Source of the DNA: Physcia stellaris
Lineage: Eukaryota > Ascomycota > Lecanoromycetes > Caliciales > Physciaceae
DNA: 64,000 bases
Direction: 5' to 3'
NCBI GenBank assembly: GCA_018902385.1
Contig: JABSSW010000041.1
Location: 62,001 to 126,000 of the forward strand
Part shown: positions 1 to 13,479 of the stretch, one piece after another
Position numbering within the stretch: the first letter of the stretch is position 1
How the letters are laid out: the number at the start of each line of letters is the position of its first letter
Program-made: the position numbers and the translations under genes
Notes under the pieces: model-generated
What the model was told of the DNA's origin: nothing
Seen by the model: only the letters and a program-made list of their open reading frames with translations
Databases searched by the model: none

Positions 1-539
1 ATATATTTTTTTACGTTGATAAGATTCACTGTTGATACGATTGAATATTCTCTAAATGAACACAACGCAATTGTTTTTATGAATAAATACGATACGATAC
101 ATCAATCGAGTCTCGAAATCCGATAGAAATTCCGAAAAAGAACAAAATTTCAAAATTTCGAACAAATTCGATCGCTGATTCGATCGAGCTCAATCTTATC
201 ACGTTGAAATTATCTTTTTTGTGATGACTTCAAGATCGATTTTGAAGTTTTTATATCTGTCGTAAACATTGAAATGACAAAGCATTTAAATCGATTCAAT
301 AAAAAAAAAAAAGCAAAAATCGACAAAACACAAAAAAAATCGAATCGTCGATTCTTGCATTCAAAAACGAAAACATTTCATGACTTTTCCGAATCAAGTT
401 CGCAAAATCTTGAAAGATTCTTGAAACAATATTTTATTTTCAATTTTGATACAACAGAAAATTTCAAAAATTATATGAAAATTGATCATCGAATCAAACT
501 TCAAATTCGAATTTGTCGACTTAATTCGATTTGCAAGTC

Positions 540-930
540 GAAAATCTCGACTTGAATCAAGTTCAAATTTTCAATTCAATTTCAAAGTTTGATTTGATCA
601 AGTTTCAAACTCAACTTTGAAACTTGCATTTGATTTGAAAATAACTTCATATATTAATTATAGTATAGAATTTTCTTAAAATAGAAAATTGTTGATAAAT
701 GCATTACTTTTCTGCATTACTTTTTCTTCAAACGTAGTGTTTACTTCAAATTTCAATATTTAAAAAAATCAAGTCAAGTCAAGCAAATCAAGTCAAGCTT
801 CAAATTCGATCACAAAGTTTGACTTGATGTCAAAACAAATTTCAAACTCAATGTTCAAAGTTTGATTTGATTTTTTCGAATCAAATTCTTGATTTTTTCA
901 AGTTCTCGACTTGACGCGATCAATTTAATT
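540..930. repeat. CAAGT/TTTGA low-complexity tract with many short inverted repeats
   Basis: The text is dominated by TCAAGTC, CAAACTT, AAGTTTGA and their complements, for example the CAAGTCAAGTCAAGC run near 770-785 and TTTGACTTGA near 820. Many short self-complementary pairs result. It looks like the remnant of a pentanucleotide or minisatellite repeat. It carries no convincing open frame. Confidence 0.5.
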
Positions 931-1364
931 ATTATTATTGTCTATATCAATGCAATCGTTGTTTTTCTTGATTTATTATGCAAATAAAATTTCTTTGATT
1001 TTTTTATTCTATATTATCTTTCAATCATCAAATTCTCGTACGATTAACATTAAACAATATGTCGTGAAATCAATTCGAATTTTTGCTCGATCGAACGATG
1101 AAACTTGTCAGTCTTTCATCGAATTTTTTTTTTCTCAATCACGTTTTTCTCGACGCGATCTATTTATGCGCTCGCACGTTTGAACGATGAAAATTTCAAA
1201 TCTCGTGTCTCATATGTAATCATGTCTTTTTCGTTGATTTCTAATTTTTTGTCTTTTGTCTTGTTTGTTTAATCTAACATTTATCGCGTAAAAATTTCAA
1301 ATCGTTCATAACTCAATGAATACATTGAAAATTGCATTCGGATTTGAGTTCTGATCTATCGAAC

Positions 1365-1745
1365 TGATACAATATCAACGAAATCTCGAAACTTGATGAA
1401 AAGCTCGAAATACAAAGACTTAAAATTCTTTGTAAAATCGATCGTTGATTCGATCGAGTTTCATCATTTTTTTTAATTGCATTTCTTGCATCGATTTCAG
1501 TTTTGATTTTGAAATTTTCTCACGCGTCAGATTCATTGAGAAGACAATACGATATCAACAGAAATCTCGAAATTCGATAAACATTTCGAAAAACAACAAT
1601 TCAAAATCCGATATAAAATCAATCGTTGATTCGATCAAGTTCAATCTTATCACGTTTCAATTGCAAATTCTGCGTCAATTGCCAAATCGATTTCAGATTT
1701 CTCATACATGAATCTTTTGTCGACAAATCGATACGATATCAACGA
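1365..1745. repeat. Two adjacent decayed ~181-bp satellite units
   Basis: This is the clearest fossil pair of the satellite. The two units share, in order, a 'gatacaatatcaacgaaatc'-type start, 'ctcgaaa', 'ttcaaaat', the 'atcgttgattcgatc' anchor (1,441 and 1,622), and a 'gatttcag' segment. Against preserved units at 62-64 kb, most differences are C-to-T or G-to-A changes. The last C of each CC/CCC run, next to a purine, is usually still C. Confidence 0.6.
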
Positions 1746-3099
1746 ATTTCCGAAACATAGTAATTGTCTATTTCATCAATCGCTCGTTCGATGAAGACGT
1801 TTCGACTGTAAAAATAATTCAAATTCTTTGATCGATTGTGCAAAACTGTTTTCGAGATCGAGCTGAATTTCAATTTACGCTCGATACGAAGTTTGATAAT
1901 TTTCTTCTCGAATTTCTATGACACGACATCGCGAATTTCGTCAACGCTATATCAATCGTTTGTATATCGAACAAAAGAAATCGTGATCGTGAATTGTGTT
2001 TCTTTCTTGCATATGAAAACATGTTGAAATTAAATAAATCATTTTTTGAAACTTTCTTGACCTTCTTTTTCCAAAAAAAAAACAAAGAAACAACAACAAA
2101 GAAAACAACTCACATCGAAAATCCAATCGTCAATCTTTGACGTGAAAAGACAGAATATTTCAAGAATTTTCCGAATCAGATCCGAAAACACTTGTAACAT
2201 GATTGAAGCAAAACTCTTTTATTACTATATACACAACAACGATTCAATAAATAGTATCAAATCAATTATGATTTTTATCGAATTATTTTGCAAATAAAAC
2301 TTATTTGATGAAAATTTCGAAAATAAAATTCGAAAATTTAAAACTAAAATTACACAATCAGCGACTCACTCAATCGAAATCATTTTTATGTCTTCTCAAT
2401 TGAAATTGTTACACTGATTTCGATCAGATTTCACGCTTTTTATGAGTATATCGTTTCGTGAAAATTCGAATCAAAATCAACGAAAATTTCCGAAATTTGT
2501 AACAATTTCGAAATACAGAATTCGGAAAATTTGAAATCAGTCGTTATTTCGATCAGATTTCATTATATCATTGTTTATCTATATACAAATTTGTTCGAAA
2601 TTTTTTTAAAAAAAATTCTTTCGAGCGATTTCAAACACAAATTTGACAATAACGAAATTTTTGAAATTTTAAAATTATTGCAATAATCAATTGATTTTTG
2701 TCATTTTTGCAACGTTGAAATGCGTTTATTCTGTTTTACAATTTCGATTAAATGAGTAAAAATCATATGTGATTGTTGATTGATGTGTAAATTGCGAAAA
2801 AATTGAACAAAAATTTTGATGTTTTTCGTCAAAATCAATTTAACTCAATGAGATAATAAAATTTTCAAAGAGAAAACGATGTACTTTTTTTTATAAAAAG
2901 TGTTTTATTTCGCGCTGATTTCACATTCGGATTGACAATTTTCACGAATATAATAATTGTCGAAACATTGTCACGATATCGACAAAAACTCGAAATCGAA
3001 AATGAAAATGCGATATATAAAATGAATCAAATGATATCAAATCAATCGCTGATTTGATCGAGAAACTATGCATGAACAAATCAGATAACAAAATCAAAC

Positions 3100-4094
3100 G
3101 AACAACAAATATCATGAAAAAAAAAAAATGTGATTTTCCGTTCGTGAATTGTTTTCAATTTAACACGACGTCATAAAAATCAACATGATGTTGATTGTTT
3201 TTCATTCATTCGTCTTTTGTTGAAAATTCGAATGATAATAAAAACGTTTCGCAACGATTTGTCGCTTTCGTTTCATGTGACTTTTAGAATTAGAATTCGC
3301 GCTAATCTGATCGAGATTTCGAAATATCTTAAAGTGAAACTATCGATTTTCCAATTCGTAATTTTGACGTTATTAGAGTCGACATTGTCGAAAGTCTTTT
3401 TTTTTCTTTTTCGATCATGAATATCGAACGAAAAAAAGACAAAAGAAAAAGACAAAAAAATGATCAAAAACGAATTCGAACTCTCGACGTCAAACAATTC
3501 GAATTCGAGATTTGTCGTTTTAATCACTGAGTTATTCGATCGATTATTGATTTCAAATTTCAAAATTCTAATATATATATATCAAACTCGCAACGAAGAC
3601 GAAAACAGTCTGCAAAATATGACAAATCGTGTGCATTTTTCACATTTCGACATATTTTTCGTCAAAACAACAACAATTGTTTCAAACTTGTAATATATTC
3701 GTCGTTTATCGCGAAATCGAGCGAACGAATTCTCGATGAACTCTTTCAAAATTGACGTTAACTCGATTGAATGATAATATGTTTCAAAACTGACAAAATA
3801 CAAATTTCTCATATCGATGAATAAAATTTCTTATTCGAAATCTTCTTTCGAAGCGATTCTCGCTCTCGCGAAACTCAGTTCGAAAATTCTTTCATTCTCA
3901 TTTTCTGTCAAGAATCTATTTTGCCGTACAACAAGAATCTTTTCGATCGAAATATTCGATTCTTTCGACGATTCACGTTATTGTTCGAAATAATTGCGAA
4001 AATAAAATCCGAATTGAATGCGAAACATGCATTGTCGATGTAATCATCTTTTACATCGTTTATCAATCTGTTATCACATTCATTTGTTCATTCA
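3100..4094. other. Gene-free AT-rich decayed DNA
   Basis: Short overlapping open frames occur on both strands (3,217-3,812), but they are rich in Ser, Phe, Ile and Lys, contain no motif I recognise, and follow the local dinucleotide bias. I see no promoter, splice or terminator signal that would support a gene. Confidence 0.5.
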
Positions 4095-6450
4095 TCAAAA
4101 TGAACAGACAGATAGATAAATGAACGAAGAAATCAATAAAAAGTTGAAAAAAAAAAAAAAAAAACAAATATATAAATTGAAAAATAAAAAAATAAAGCGA
4201 TAAAAAGATAAAAAGATACTACGAATTAACGAGACAGAAAGATAAAAAGTAAAGAAATAAAAAAATAAAGAAGTGCTACGAGATAAAAAAAATAAAGAAA
4301 TAAAAAAAAAAAAAAAAACTAAAAAAGATAAAAAAAAAAAAATAAAGAAAAAGACAATAAGAAAGTAAAAAAATGAAAAAATGAAAATGAAAAAATAAAA
4401 AAAAAAAAAAATAAAAAGTAAAAAAATAAGAGTTTTAAAAAATATCGCACAAGATAAAAAAATAAGAAAAAAAAAATAAAAATAAAAAAACAAAAAAACA
4501 CAAAGATGAAAAGATAAAAAAATAAAATAATAAAAAGAAAAAGAAATGAAAAAGTCAAAAAATAATACGAGACGAAAAGATAAAAAAAGTCAAAAGATAA
4601 AATGATTGAAACATAAAGAAATACTATGAAATAAAAAAAAATAAAAAATAAAAAGTGAAAACAGATAAAAAATCAAAGAAATACTACAAAATAATGAAAT
4701 AAAAAAACTTCGTAAAAAGTGATTTCGAATGATCGAATCGTATTGTTGAAAATTCTATCTATCGATCAACAAAAGACGATATATATACACGTTCGATTTG
4801 TTGTTGTAACGTGTACAACGACAATTTGATACATCGCATGTCATGCGTATGTCGCACATGCGAATGTATTTTATTGTTGACGAAATCATTAATTTTACGA
4901 TATAACGATTTGATGTTTCGAGTTTGTATAACTCGATGTTTCGAGTTTGTATAGTCTGAAAAATAGAATGTTATCGCTGTTTCGAATGAAAGATAAAAAA
5001 ATGAACAAATAAAAAAATAAATAAAAAAATAGAAAAATACTACGAGAAAGAAAAATACAACGACAAAAAAAATAAAGAGATAAAAAAATGAAAAAATAAA
5101 AAAATGAACAAACAAAGAATGTATCGCATTCAGAATTCAGATTAACGAAACATTGCGAATCGAATCTCGATCAAATTATATCAAGCAATTCGATCATTTC
5201 GAAAATCAACTTGATCAAATCAACAACAAATTTTCGATTCAATTCGAAATGCATGTTCGTATTTTCGAACGTGCTCCGAAATGCGTGTACGATTGAACGA
5301 ATTGATTGATCATATAATCGAAAATTTGCAAAATCGTGAATTTTGCAAAGTTTGATTTAGTCATATCATCATTTCTGCTATATCGTTCTGATGTCATATT
5401 TCTTGAATATCAAAAAGACATCACAAGATAAAGAAATAAAAAACTAAAAAGATAAAAAAATAAAAAAATAAACAAATTACGAAATAAAAAGATAAAAAAA
5501 TATTACGAAATCATCAGATAAACAAAAAGAAAATTCGAAAAATCGAACAGTGAAAAAATGAAAAAATAAAAAGATAAAATTATGAAAAAAAAAAAAAAAA
5601 AAAAGACGAAAAGATCAAGAAATGAAAAAATGAAAAATAAAAAAATAGAAAACGAAAAAAATAAAAAAGTAAAAAAATAAAAAGAAACTGTCGAATGAAA
5701 CGATGAAAAAGTTCGAAAATCAGAAAATAAAAAAATGAAAAAATAAAAAAATGATGAACAAAAGAACAAAAAAATAAAAACAAAAAAATGAAAAGAAAAA
5801 AAAAACTAAAAAGATAAAAAAAACTGCGAAATAAAAAGATAAAAAAAAAATACGAACGTGCAAAAGTAAAAAAGAATTACAAATTAAAAAAAATGAAAGA
5901 TAAAAAGATAAAAAGATGTTTCGAAATAAAAAAACAAAAATGTCGAAAGACAAAAAGATAAAAAAAAAAAAAAAAATAAAAAGACAAAAAAACGAAAAAA
6001 TAAAAAAGTAAAGAAATATCACGAGATAAAAATGTGAAAAAATAAAGAAATGAAAAGATAAAAACATTGTAAAATGAAAAAATAAAAAAATGAAAAAGTA
6101 AAAAAATAAAGAAGTAAAAAGATATTACAAAATGAAAAAATAAAAAATAAAAAAATAAAAGAATGAACAACTAGAAAAACGAAAAAATAAAACGATAAAG
6201 AAATATCATTACGAAACAAAAAGATAAAAAGATGAAAAGATAAAAAGCTACAAAGATATAAAAACAGACATATAGAAAAGTAAAAAGATGAAACACTAAA
6301 AAATGAAAAGTTAAAAAGATAAAAAGATAACGAGACCGAAAAATAAAAAGATATCACGAAATAAAGAAATGAAAAAATAAGAAACTATCATCAAATAAAG
6401 CGATAAAAAGACAAAAAAATAGAAAAATAAAGAAATAAATAAACAACTGA
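4095..6450 (+). repeat. 2.3-kb purine-strand tract, (A)nGATAAAAA type
   Basis: The plus strand is almost pure A/G with scattered T: AAAAAGATAAAAAAATAAA and variants, interrupted by short inserts such as 'tactacgagac' and 'atactac'. Three dense blocks are visible, about 4,095-4,720, 4,985-5,115 and 5,425-6,450, separated by ordinary decayed sequence (4,720-4,985 and 5,120-5,420). The minus strand reads as long Phe/Leu/Ile/Ser frames, which are translations of the pyrimidine strand and not membrane proteins. It is probably an expanded and decayed microsatellite. The strand asymmetry over more than 2 kb is unusual. Confidence 0.8.
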
Positions 6451-9400
6451 ATAGTAAATGAATTGTCATGAAATATTTTCAACAAAAAAATCACTGTCGT
6501 AAGACAAATGATTAAGCGAGCGCAAAATGTTCATTTGTCAAAACGAAAAATTCGTAAACTGTTAATTTCTATTGATATAAAACAATATTTTATGTAAATT
6601 TTAAATTCGATTTCGATTGTTCGATACGTGCGATGTTTGTAAACGACAAATAACTTCGATGACGCGAAAATCGCGAAATTTGATCGAGTTTAAGAAATCT
6701 GAAAATCGAATACAATCGATTGTTTATTCGATTCGATTCAATCTTATCATCGTTCGTTTGCATTTTCTATCGACTTTGTTACGACTGTATTGACGTGATT
6801 TTGTTCTGATTTGACTTTGATTCATCTGATACGATGTTGTGAATATGTGTTTCAAATAACAAAGAGTTGAAAGTCTGTTTGCATCAACGTGTCTGTTATG
6901 TCAACAATTATCGATATTCGAAACGTGAAAATGAAAAAAAATTCACAATAATCCAAATGAAGTTCGAACTCTTATCGCGAAAAGTCATTAATCACGTGTC
7001 ATTCGAACTTTTCTCGTCTAAGATTTTTTCATTCGTCTAAATCAAACAGTGAATTTCGCACGCAAATCGAATTTATATCGTCTCAAACGATTTTATCTGT
7101 TCATGATACTCAACAAAATGTGAATGCAATCGATGATATACGATTTGAATTGACGATTGATGATTGAATTTTTATCATCAATCACATATATCTGATTCAA
7201 CAATCACGAATCAAAGTTTCGTGAAACACAACGAAAACGAAACGACGTTTGCAAAAATCTGTCAATCTTGAGAAAAAAAAATTGCATTGATTCGAATATT
7301 GAAATCATGAAACAGCGTGACTTTCAAGTTTGTAAATTTCATTCTCGACGATTTTTTGACGAGCGAAAATTGACTTGATTTCGTATTCAATCGTGTATTT
7401 TTTTCTATCAAGTAAAAAGAATTGTAGAAAATGCTAAAGAATATTGATGTGCTTGTATATACATTCACGATTGTTTATCAATCACGCGAAAGTTGTGATT
7501 TTCGTCTATGATGAAATTGCAATTTCAATTTATCGTCGCATGTTCGACGAAAACGATGCAAAATCAATTTGAATTCTTTTTCAAAAACAAATTCATCGTT
7601 TTTCTGAACATGTCGACAAATGAAAAAAAAAATGATTGATGTTTTCGTGATCACAAAAATTCGTTTTTTGTCATATGTATCATTCATCGCAACAGATTCG
7701 TTGAATGTTTTTCGTGACATGTCGATGAATTCGATCGTGAACATCACGTCAAGCAAACACGACATTGCTGCGAAAAATCGACAGCTTCGAATGTTTTCAA
7801 ATATTCAAAAAAATTCGTCGAACGATCAACGATCGTGTGTAAGTGATCAGAAATGTTGCAAACAATCGATCGATGATCGAAACATGTTGAACAACAAAAA
7901 TAAAATTCAACGATTCGAAAACGAATCGTATCGTAAACGATTGAGCAAAATCATCAATCTCGAAATCTATTTCTCGATAAATGAACGAATGATTCAATTT
8001 GAATGTGTCGATCGATTGAATCGCGAAACAATCATCATCACGAGAAATCTCGTTGTACGACGAAAAAGAATCGTTGAAATTGATTGTCTCGATTTCGTCG
8101 AACAAAACATATCGAAAAATAGCAATTAAACATATCAAATCAGTGATTATGCTTGATCGTTGTTGTCGAATCATTCGATAAAATTCATCACGCAATTGAT
8201 GATTTCACGATCATTTGACGATTCTGAATTCGAAAACGACAAAAACATTTCATCGTCACGAATGAAAATCGAATTGATAATGTCGAGCGAAAACAAACAT
8301 GATCGAAAACACAACTGAACGTAAATTTGTTGAACTTGTCGTCATGTCGACACACAAAATTCGATGATTTTGAAATAACGATTGTGCGAATTCGTTTGCA
8401 CATGCGAACGAATCACTGTGTCTTTCTGATGTCGAATAATATTCAGAAAAAGATCGAAATCAAGAAACAAACACATGATTTCAAACGAATTGAAAGTATT
8501 GTCGTGATATGCGTACTTCTGACAAGTAGAACAATTGTAATCAGACATGTCGAACATTGATCGTTTGTTTGTTGATTTCTGTCAATTGAATCGTGAATGA
8601 TGTGATGTCATCAATACTCAACGAAAGCAAAAGACAACGAGAATTTCAACTTACGAAAATTTCGAGCTGTGCGAAGAATTGTCACAATCAAATAATCGAT
8701 CATCGCGATCAATTTTAGTCGAAAGATGAATTTTAGCCGATCGTGTGTATGTACGAAACAATGAAAATCGAATTGCAATCAAGAAACACTATTCTTGAAT
8801 GTAAGTTGTAAAGATCGCAACAGAATAATCATGTCAAACTTCGAAATTGAAATTGAAAATCAAGAAAGATGAAAAAAATTCAATTTTGCGAAAAAGAAAA
8901 ATCGACGATATATAACAATCGTTCAAAAACGAATTGATTGATTATTTTACTTTGATGAATTGTGTCAAAATTCACGCATTGACAAAACAAAAATCGCGTA
9001 ATTCAAGTCATGCATACGTTTTTGCCGAAACAAAATTCAGATGCTTGAAAAATGTCAAAAATGAAACGAAAAAACATCGTACAAAATTTGAGAATTTAGT
9101 TTCAAAGAGAAATCACATTTGTTCACAAAATTGAAACGCGAATGTGTTTTTGAAAAATCGATTTGTTTCGAGCGTTTTCATATATGTCTGCAATTCGATT
9201 CGCATAAACGACGAGTTTGATTTCGAATTCTATCAATACGCAACTTTCAGAATTCAGTTTTTTTGATTCGAAAAACGATCGATGATTTAACAAAATCGAT
9301 TATCTTATCATCAGATTCTGAGACGTCTTTCAAGTCATGCATTGTCAACATCGTGAATCAATATTACGTTTGAATCGATCATTCTCGATCTTGATCGAAT

Positions 9401-11150
9401 ACAAACAATGACAATTCACAAACACGATTAGCGATAAACAAACAAAATCGTGCATAAATGACTTTGTATTGCGATCAAGCAAATGCAAACTGTATGCAGA
9501 AAAATTTCTCGAAACATGAGTGAAAAGTCATAACAGCAATTGATTGATATTTGTCGTCGAGAATGCAAAAAAATCGCTTTGTGATCGTGCACGACGAAAA
9601 CAAACAAAAAATGACGTGATTGAAAAGTTCGTGTTATGAAATTGCAAGCTGATCTGAACAGATGATCATGTAACAAAACATTGAAAATTCGAAACGAGAA
9701 TTTGAAGTCGTTGCAAGCTTCTGACTGTTCGAATGCATTTTCTGAAAAAATCTGCAAAACGAAAAGTCACAGAAATGATTTGATAACATCGATTGATAAA
9801 CGTGACAGATAAAAGCGAGTCAAACATCGTGCACAAGAATGTCGACATTCGCGTACGCTTGATATCTGTGACGTGAAAAAGTTGCAAATGAAACGAAAAT
9901 GAAAAGTCAATTGATCGAAAATGATGTATGACGATCAAATCAAAAAATCTGATGATCAATAATAGAATTTTAATCAGTTTCGTAACGATATCAAAACTAA
10001 TTTGAACAAATTTTGCTGTCGTTGATTGATGAAACAGCAAACGAATTTGAATGTGTCGATGAAATCGAATCGACAAATGATGATCGACTGAAAAACATCG
10101 CTTGAGAAAATTCGATTCGAAATGTGCAAGACAAAAAATGTAATTTGAAAAAAATAATGAAAAGAAATAATTTGAACGATGATGATTTATGAAATGTGCT
10201 AATGTTGTGTATTTTTTCATTGTCGTGTGCAATTATCATGATGTTTTGAATTCGATCGATTTGTAAATTTTCTGCATGAGCGAAATCAACAACTCGACGA
10301 AGTCGCTTTGAGAATCTGATTGATTTTTCTGTCTTTGCGATCGAATTCTGAAACGAAAAGAAAAGAACGAAATCTCATGAGAAGATGAAAACGCCGAAAA
10401 AAACCAAAAAGTGAATGAACGAAACAAAAAAAAAAAAAAAAAAAAAAAAAAATGAAAAGAGTGAAAGTATTGATCTTTTATTTAACGATAAAAATCAGTT
10501 TTCTCAAGTCTGTTTGAATTTGTTATTTCTGTATTAACATTCACGTTTAGTCTGAACAAAACTTGATCGTGCGATCGAAAATCTTTCACGAATGATGTTA
10601 TGATTGAAAATGTCAAACGAAAAGTTGTGATCTGAGAAATACAAATTGAAAATGAGAAGAAACGAGTGATGACAAATCGAAAAATGCAATTTAGAAATAG
10701 ACAGTTCACGAAATGTAAATTCATGATAACTTAAATCTTCGTCTGATTTTGTGAAATGTGACAAGCGACAAAAATCGAATATTCGATGATGTGATAAATA
10801 GTAAAATTCAATTACTGTTTGTCAAGAATTGATTGAATGATCGACAAATGTCGATATTGATTTGTCAACGAGTTGAAAAATCGAGCGACAAACGAAATTC
10901 GAACTTTGACTGAACGTGAACAATGAAATTTGATTAATAATCAAATCATTTCATCTTGATTTCTGAAAGATGATAAAATTCGACGATTGAAACATTACAA
11001 ATTCAAACTGATGCGAAAAATATCAGACTTGATCGTGAATACATTATTGAATTTGACTGACAATGCATTGTGAAATGTGAAGAAAAATGAATGACAAATC
11101 TTGACGATTGATGATTTCGAAATGACTGTTCGATGATTGATCATGAAATC
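6450..11150. other. Gene-free decayed DNA with one satellite relic and a poly-A run
   Basis: The longest open frames (7,620-8,129 plus; 9,666-10,232 minus) have no recognisable domain and the low-complexity composition expected from TCGA-rich, CC/GG-free DNA. A satellite-like anchor ('ttcgattcgattcaatctta') lies near 6,725-6,750. An A-run of about 25 bases lies near 10,427-10,451. A hand count at 8,221-8,400 gave 28 cytosines followed by a purine and 3 followed by a pyrimidine. The stretch may contain transposon remains eroded past recognition, but I cannot name any. Confidence 0.5.
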
Positions 11151-11156
11151 TGATCG

Positions 11157-11900
11157 ATGATAAAATGCTTTCGATGCATTCAAATATTCGATTGCATGCA
11201 ATGTTTGCAAACATTCATTTCGTGCAATCAATTCATTGCATGCAGTCAATTCATTGCATGCAATCAATTCATTGCATGCAATCAATTCATTGCATGCAAT
11301 CAATTCATTGCATGCAGTCAATTCATTGCATGCAATCAATCATTGCATGCAGTCAATTCATTGCATGCAGTCAATCATTGCATGCAATCAATTCATTGCA
11401 TGCAGTCAATCATTGCATGCAATCATTCATTGCATGCAATCAATTCATCGCAAACAGACATTTCATCGCAAGCAGACATTTCATCACATGCACGCAGATT
11501 TTTGCATACATTTTTCGTTGCATGTCGCTTGTGCGTTTTGAAAATCACGAAAACATATAACACAATCAAAAACGAATCCTGTTGTTAACTCAATCGTGAG
11601 AAAATCGAGATCGAACTGAAACGATTTCATCAAAAAAACACTTCAAACAGATCAAGAAACGATGAAATCGAAAATGCACTTTCGTAACTCATTCACTCAT
11701 CGAGTATTTTTGACTGATTTAAGACAACATTTTCAAAAAACACTGAACATTGTGTTCGATTCACGATCATTCGCCGAAAAATTGAAACACTGTTTCGAAT
11801 TCATCGCAAAAAGCATTTCTTTTGACGAGACGATCGACTAATCGAACACTGAATGAAATATTCGCGATATGTGAATAACTGTAATAACAAAAAAATCGAT
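11157..11900 (+). repeat. Dispersed repeat, copy 1, with internal TTGCATGCAA array
   Basis: This segment matches 13,480-14,030 in order and orientation: a TTGCATGCAA array, a 'gtgtttcgaa' or 'gcgttttgaaaatc' segment, then a shared ~250-base block with 'ttcactcatcgagtattttt', 'gattcacgatcatt', 'acactgtttcgaa' and 'tattcgcgatatgtga'. The two copies have diverged mostly by transitions. The family is unknown to me, and the terminal boundaries are not clear. Confidence 0.55.
11219..11450 (+). repeat. 18-bp minisatellite with palindromic core TTGCATGCAA
   Basis: About 12 units of 17-18 bases, with consensus ATTCATTGCATGCA(A/G)TCA. The core TTGCATGCAA is a perfect 10-base palindrome. The main variation between units is AG versus AA just after the core, which is a CpT-type site on the other strand. 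Open frames of Ile-His-Cys-Met-Gln-Ser or Leu-His-Ala-Val-Asn repeats across it are by-products of the period being divisible by three. Cytosines of the core all precede A on both strands. Confidence 0.9.
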
Positions 11901-13475
11901 TTCATTTCATTCGAACGTTTCTATCACATCAAGAAAACAATTTGATTCACGAAATTTTGAGTTTTATATTTTACATTGTCTTTGTCAATTAAAAAAATCA
12001 ACATCGTTTCATTTTGAAACGCTCGATTTTGTGACAATATTTATATAATCGATGACATCAATGTTTTTTCACGATCAGATATACGCTTTTTCAAAACATT
12101 TCGAAATTTTTGTTTCAATTTACTCAAATCATTCATGTAAAACAACGTCTATTTGCAAAGAGATTTTCAGATTTCGAGTTCGAATCTTTTAATAACGTTT
12201 AATGCTCGTCGCGCACGCGCGAGATCATCGAGAATTGAAACAAAATTATCAATAATAAAACAACATGTTTTCAAAATCGTTACAAATAACGTCGCAAATC
12301 ATTGAATTCGAAATAAAAAAATGTTTTATTTCACATCGAATCGATGAAGCTTGACAGAACAAACATTTTTCGTGTTCACGACGAGTTGTGTCAAAACAGA
12401 AATTTCTCATTTTTCAAAATGCGAACTATTCAACGAATCAAGTCATTCGTAAAAAAAAAAGAACGAATTTATTCAGACGTATGTATTTCATGTAACGTTC
12501 GAAATCGACAAACACGATGCTTCGTGTCATACGAAAACGAAAACATTTTCGAAGAATTTTTCATTTCGAACATTCTTTCATTTCGAAGTTTTTTTTTTTT
12601 TTTCGAAGTTTTTTTCATTTCGATTCGCGATGAAAAGAAATAGCATGATATGAAATTCGATCATTCGTTTATGCGAAAAAATTCAGATGAATCAGACGAA
12701 GATTTTAGAAAATTGTCGTTGATAAATCGATATCGACGAAAACAATCGTGTCGATGTTCGTTCTGATTTATTCGTTTCATTCGATCGTATATTTGTCAAA
12801 CGATCAATCTGATCATTCACATCGAATCGATGACGAACGAGTATCAATAATCGATCGAAAAGCAAACTTTGTCTTTGAAAGACTGAATAAATATCACGAC
12901 TTTCTTAGATGTCATCTATTGATGAAATGTTTTGAAAAAAAAATCATATGATTTGCAAAAACAAAGACGAAAATCGAGAAAATCAAAAATTGTTGAAAAC
13001 AAGATTGAAAGTTACATTATATTCTCATTCGCAAACAAAATCTATATTTTTTATCAAAAAATAAATAAAAAAGTCAATATTTGCGTAATCAAAAAAAGAT
13101 ATCACGATTTCATCGAATAGTTCACGAAAATGATGATTGTTTTTGTCAATTTTGACATCGAATGATTTGATAGAAAAAAGTTTACTGATTTGTGAAATAT
13201 TAGATCGATAAAATAAAAAATATTAAAACGTGATGCAAACATTGATATTTCTCAATCAACGTCGAGTAAAAAAATCAATACAAAGCATTGTGTTTAACAT
13301 TCGACTTTTTGACACGCACAAACACGATTTTATACTCACGACTGTCGATGAGAAGAATATTGACAGCAAAAAATATCCGATTCTGATCATTTGTTTTTGA
13401 TCAAAAATCACTCAACAAACAAGAAATAAAGCAAGAAAATGAGAACAAAACGACTAAAACTTCATGTCATGATAG
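11900..13475. other. Gene-free decayed DNA
   Basis: Only short frames are present (12,344-12,643, 12,748-12,951 and 12,932-13,120), and none has a recognised motif. A T-run lies near 12,589-12,602. CC/GG dinucleotides are nearly absent, as in the neighbouring DNA. Confidence 0.45.
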
Positions 13476-13479
13476 ATTG

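Larger units (their letters stand above)
1..3100. repeat. Decayed copies of the ~183-bp satellite, left end
   Basis: No gene is visible here. Several segments resemble the satellite that is well preserved at 62-64 kb. The most recognisable part is the block that reads GCCGCTAGCCCGATCCGG in good copies and appears here as ATCGTTGATTCGATC-like text, at about 172, 1,441, 1,622, 2,352, 2,536 and 3,043. Neighbouring anchors at 1,441/1,622 and 2,352/2,536 are 181 and ~184 bases apart, matching the 181-184 base spacing at the right end. Nearby phrases such as 'atctcgaaa' and 'gatttcag' also recur in the same order. The copies are not contiguous: CAAGT-rich sequence and AT-rich filler separate them. 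The relationship is judged by eye, not by alignment scores. Confidence 0.6.

Noticed and set aside
4095-6357. Phe/Leu-rich minus-strand frames resembling membrane proteins
   Set aside because: They are the pyrimidine strand of a low-complexity purine tract; many overlapping frames are open together.
7620-8129. 169-codon open frame as a gene
   Set aside because: No domain is recognised, overlapping frames are open on the other strand, and composition equals that of the decayed flanks.
11157-11588. Frames with Ile-His-Cys-Met-Gln-Ser or Leu-His-Ala-Val-Asn repeats
   Set aside because: They are direct translation of an 18-bp minisatellite in three frames.
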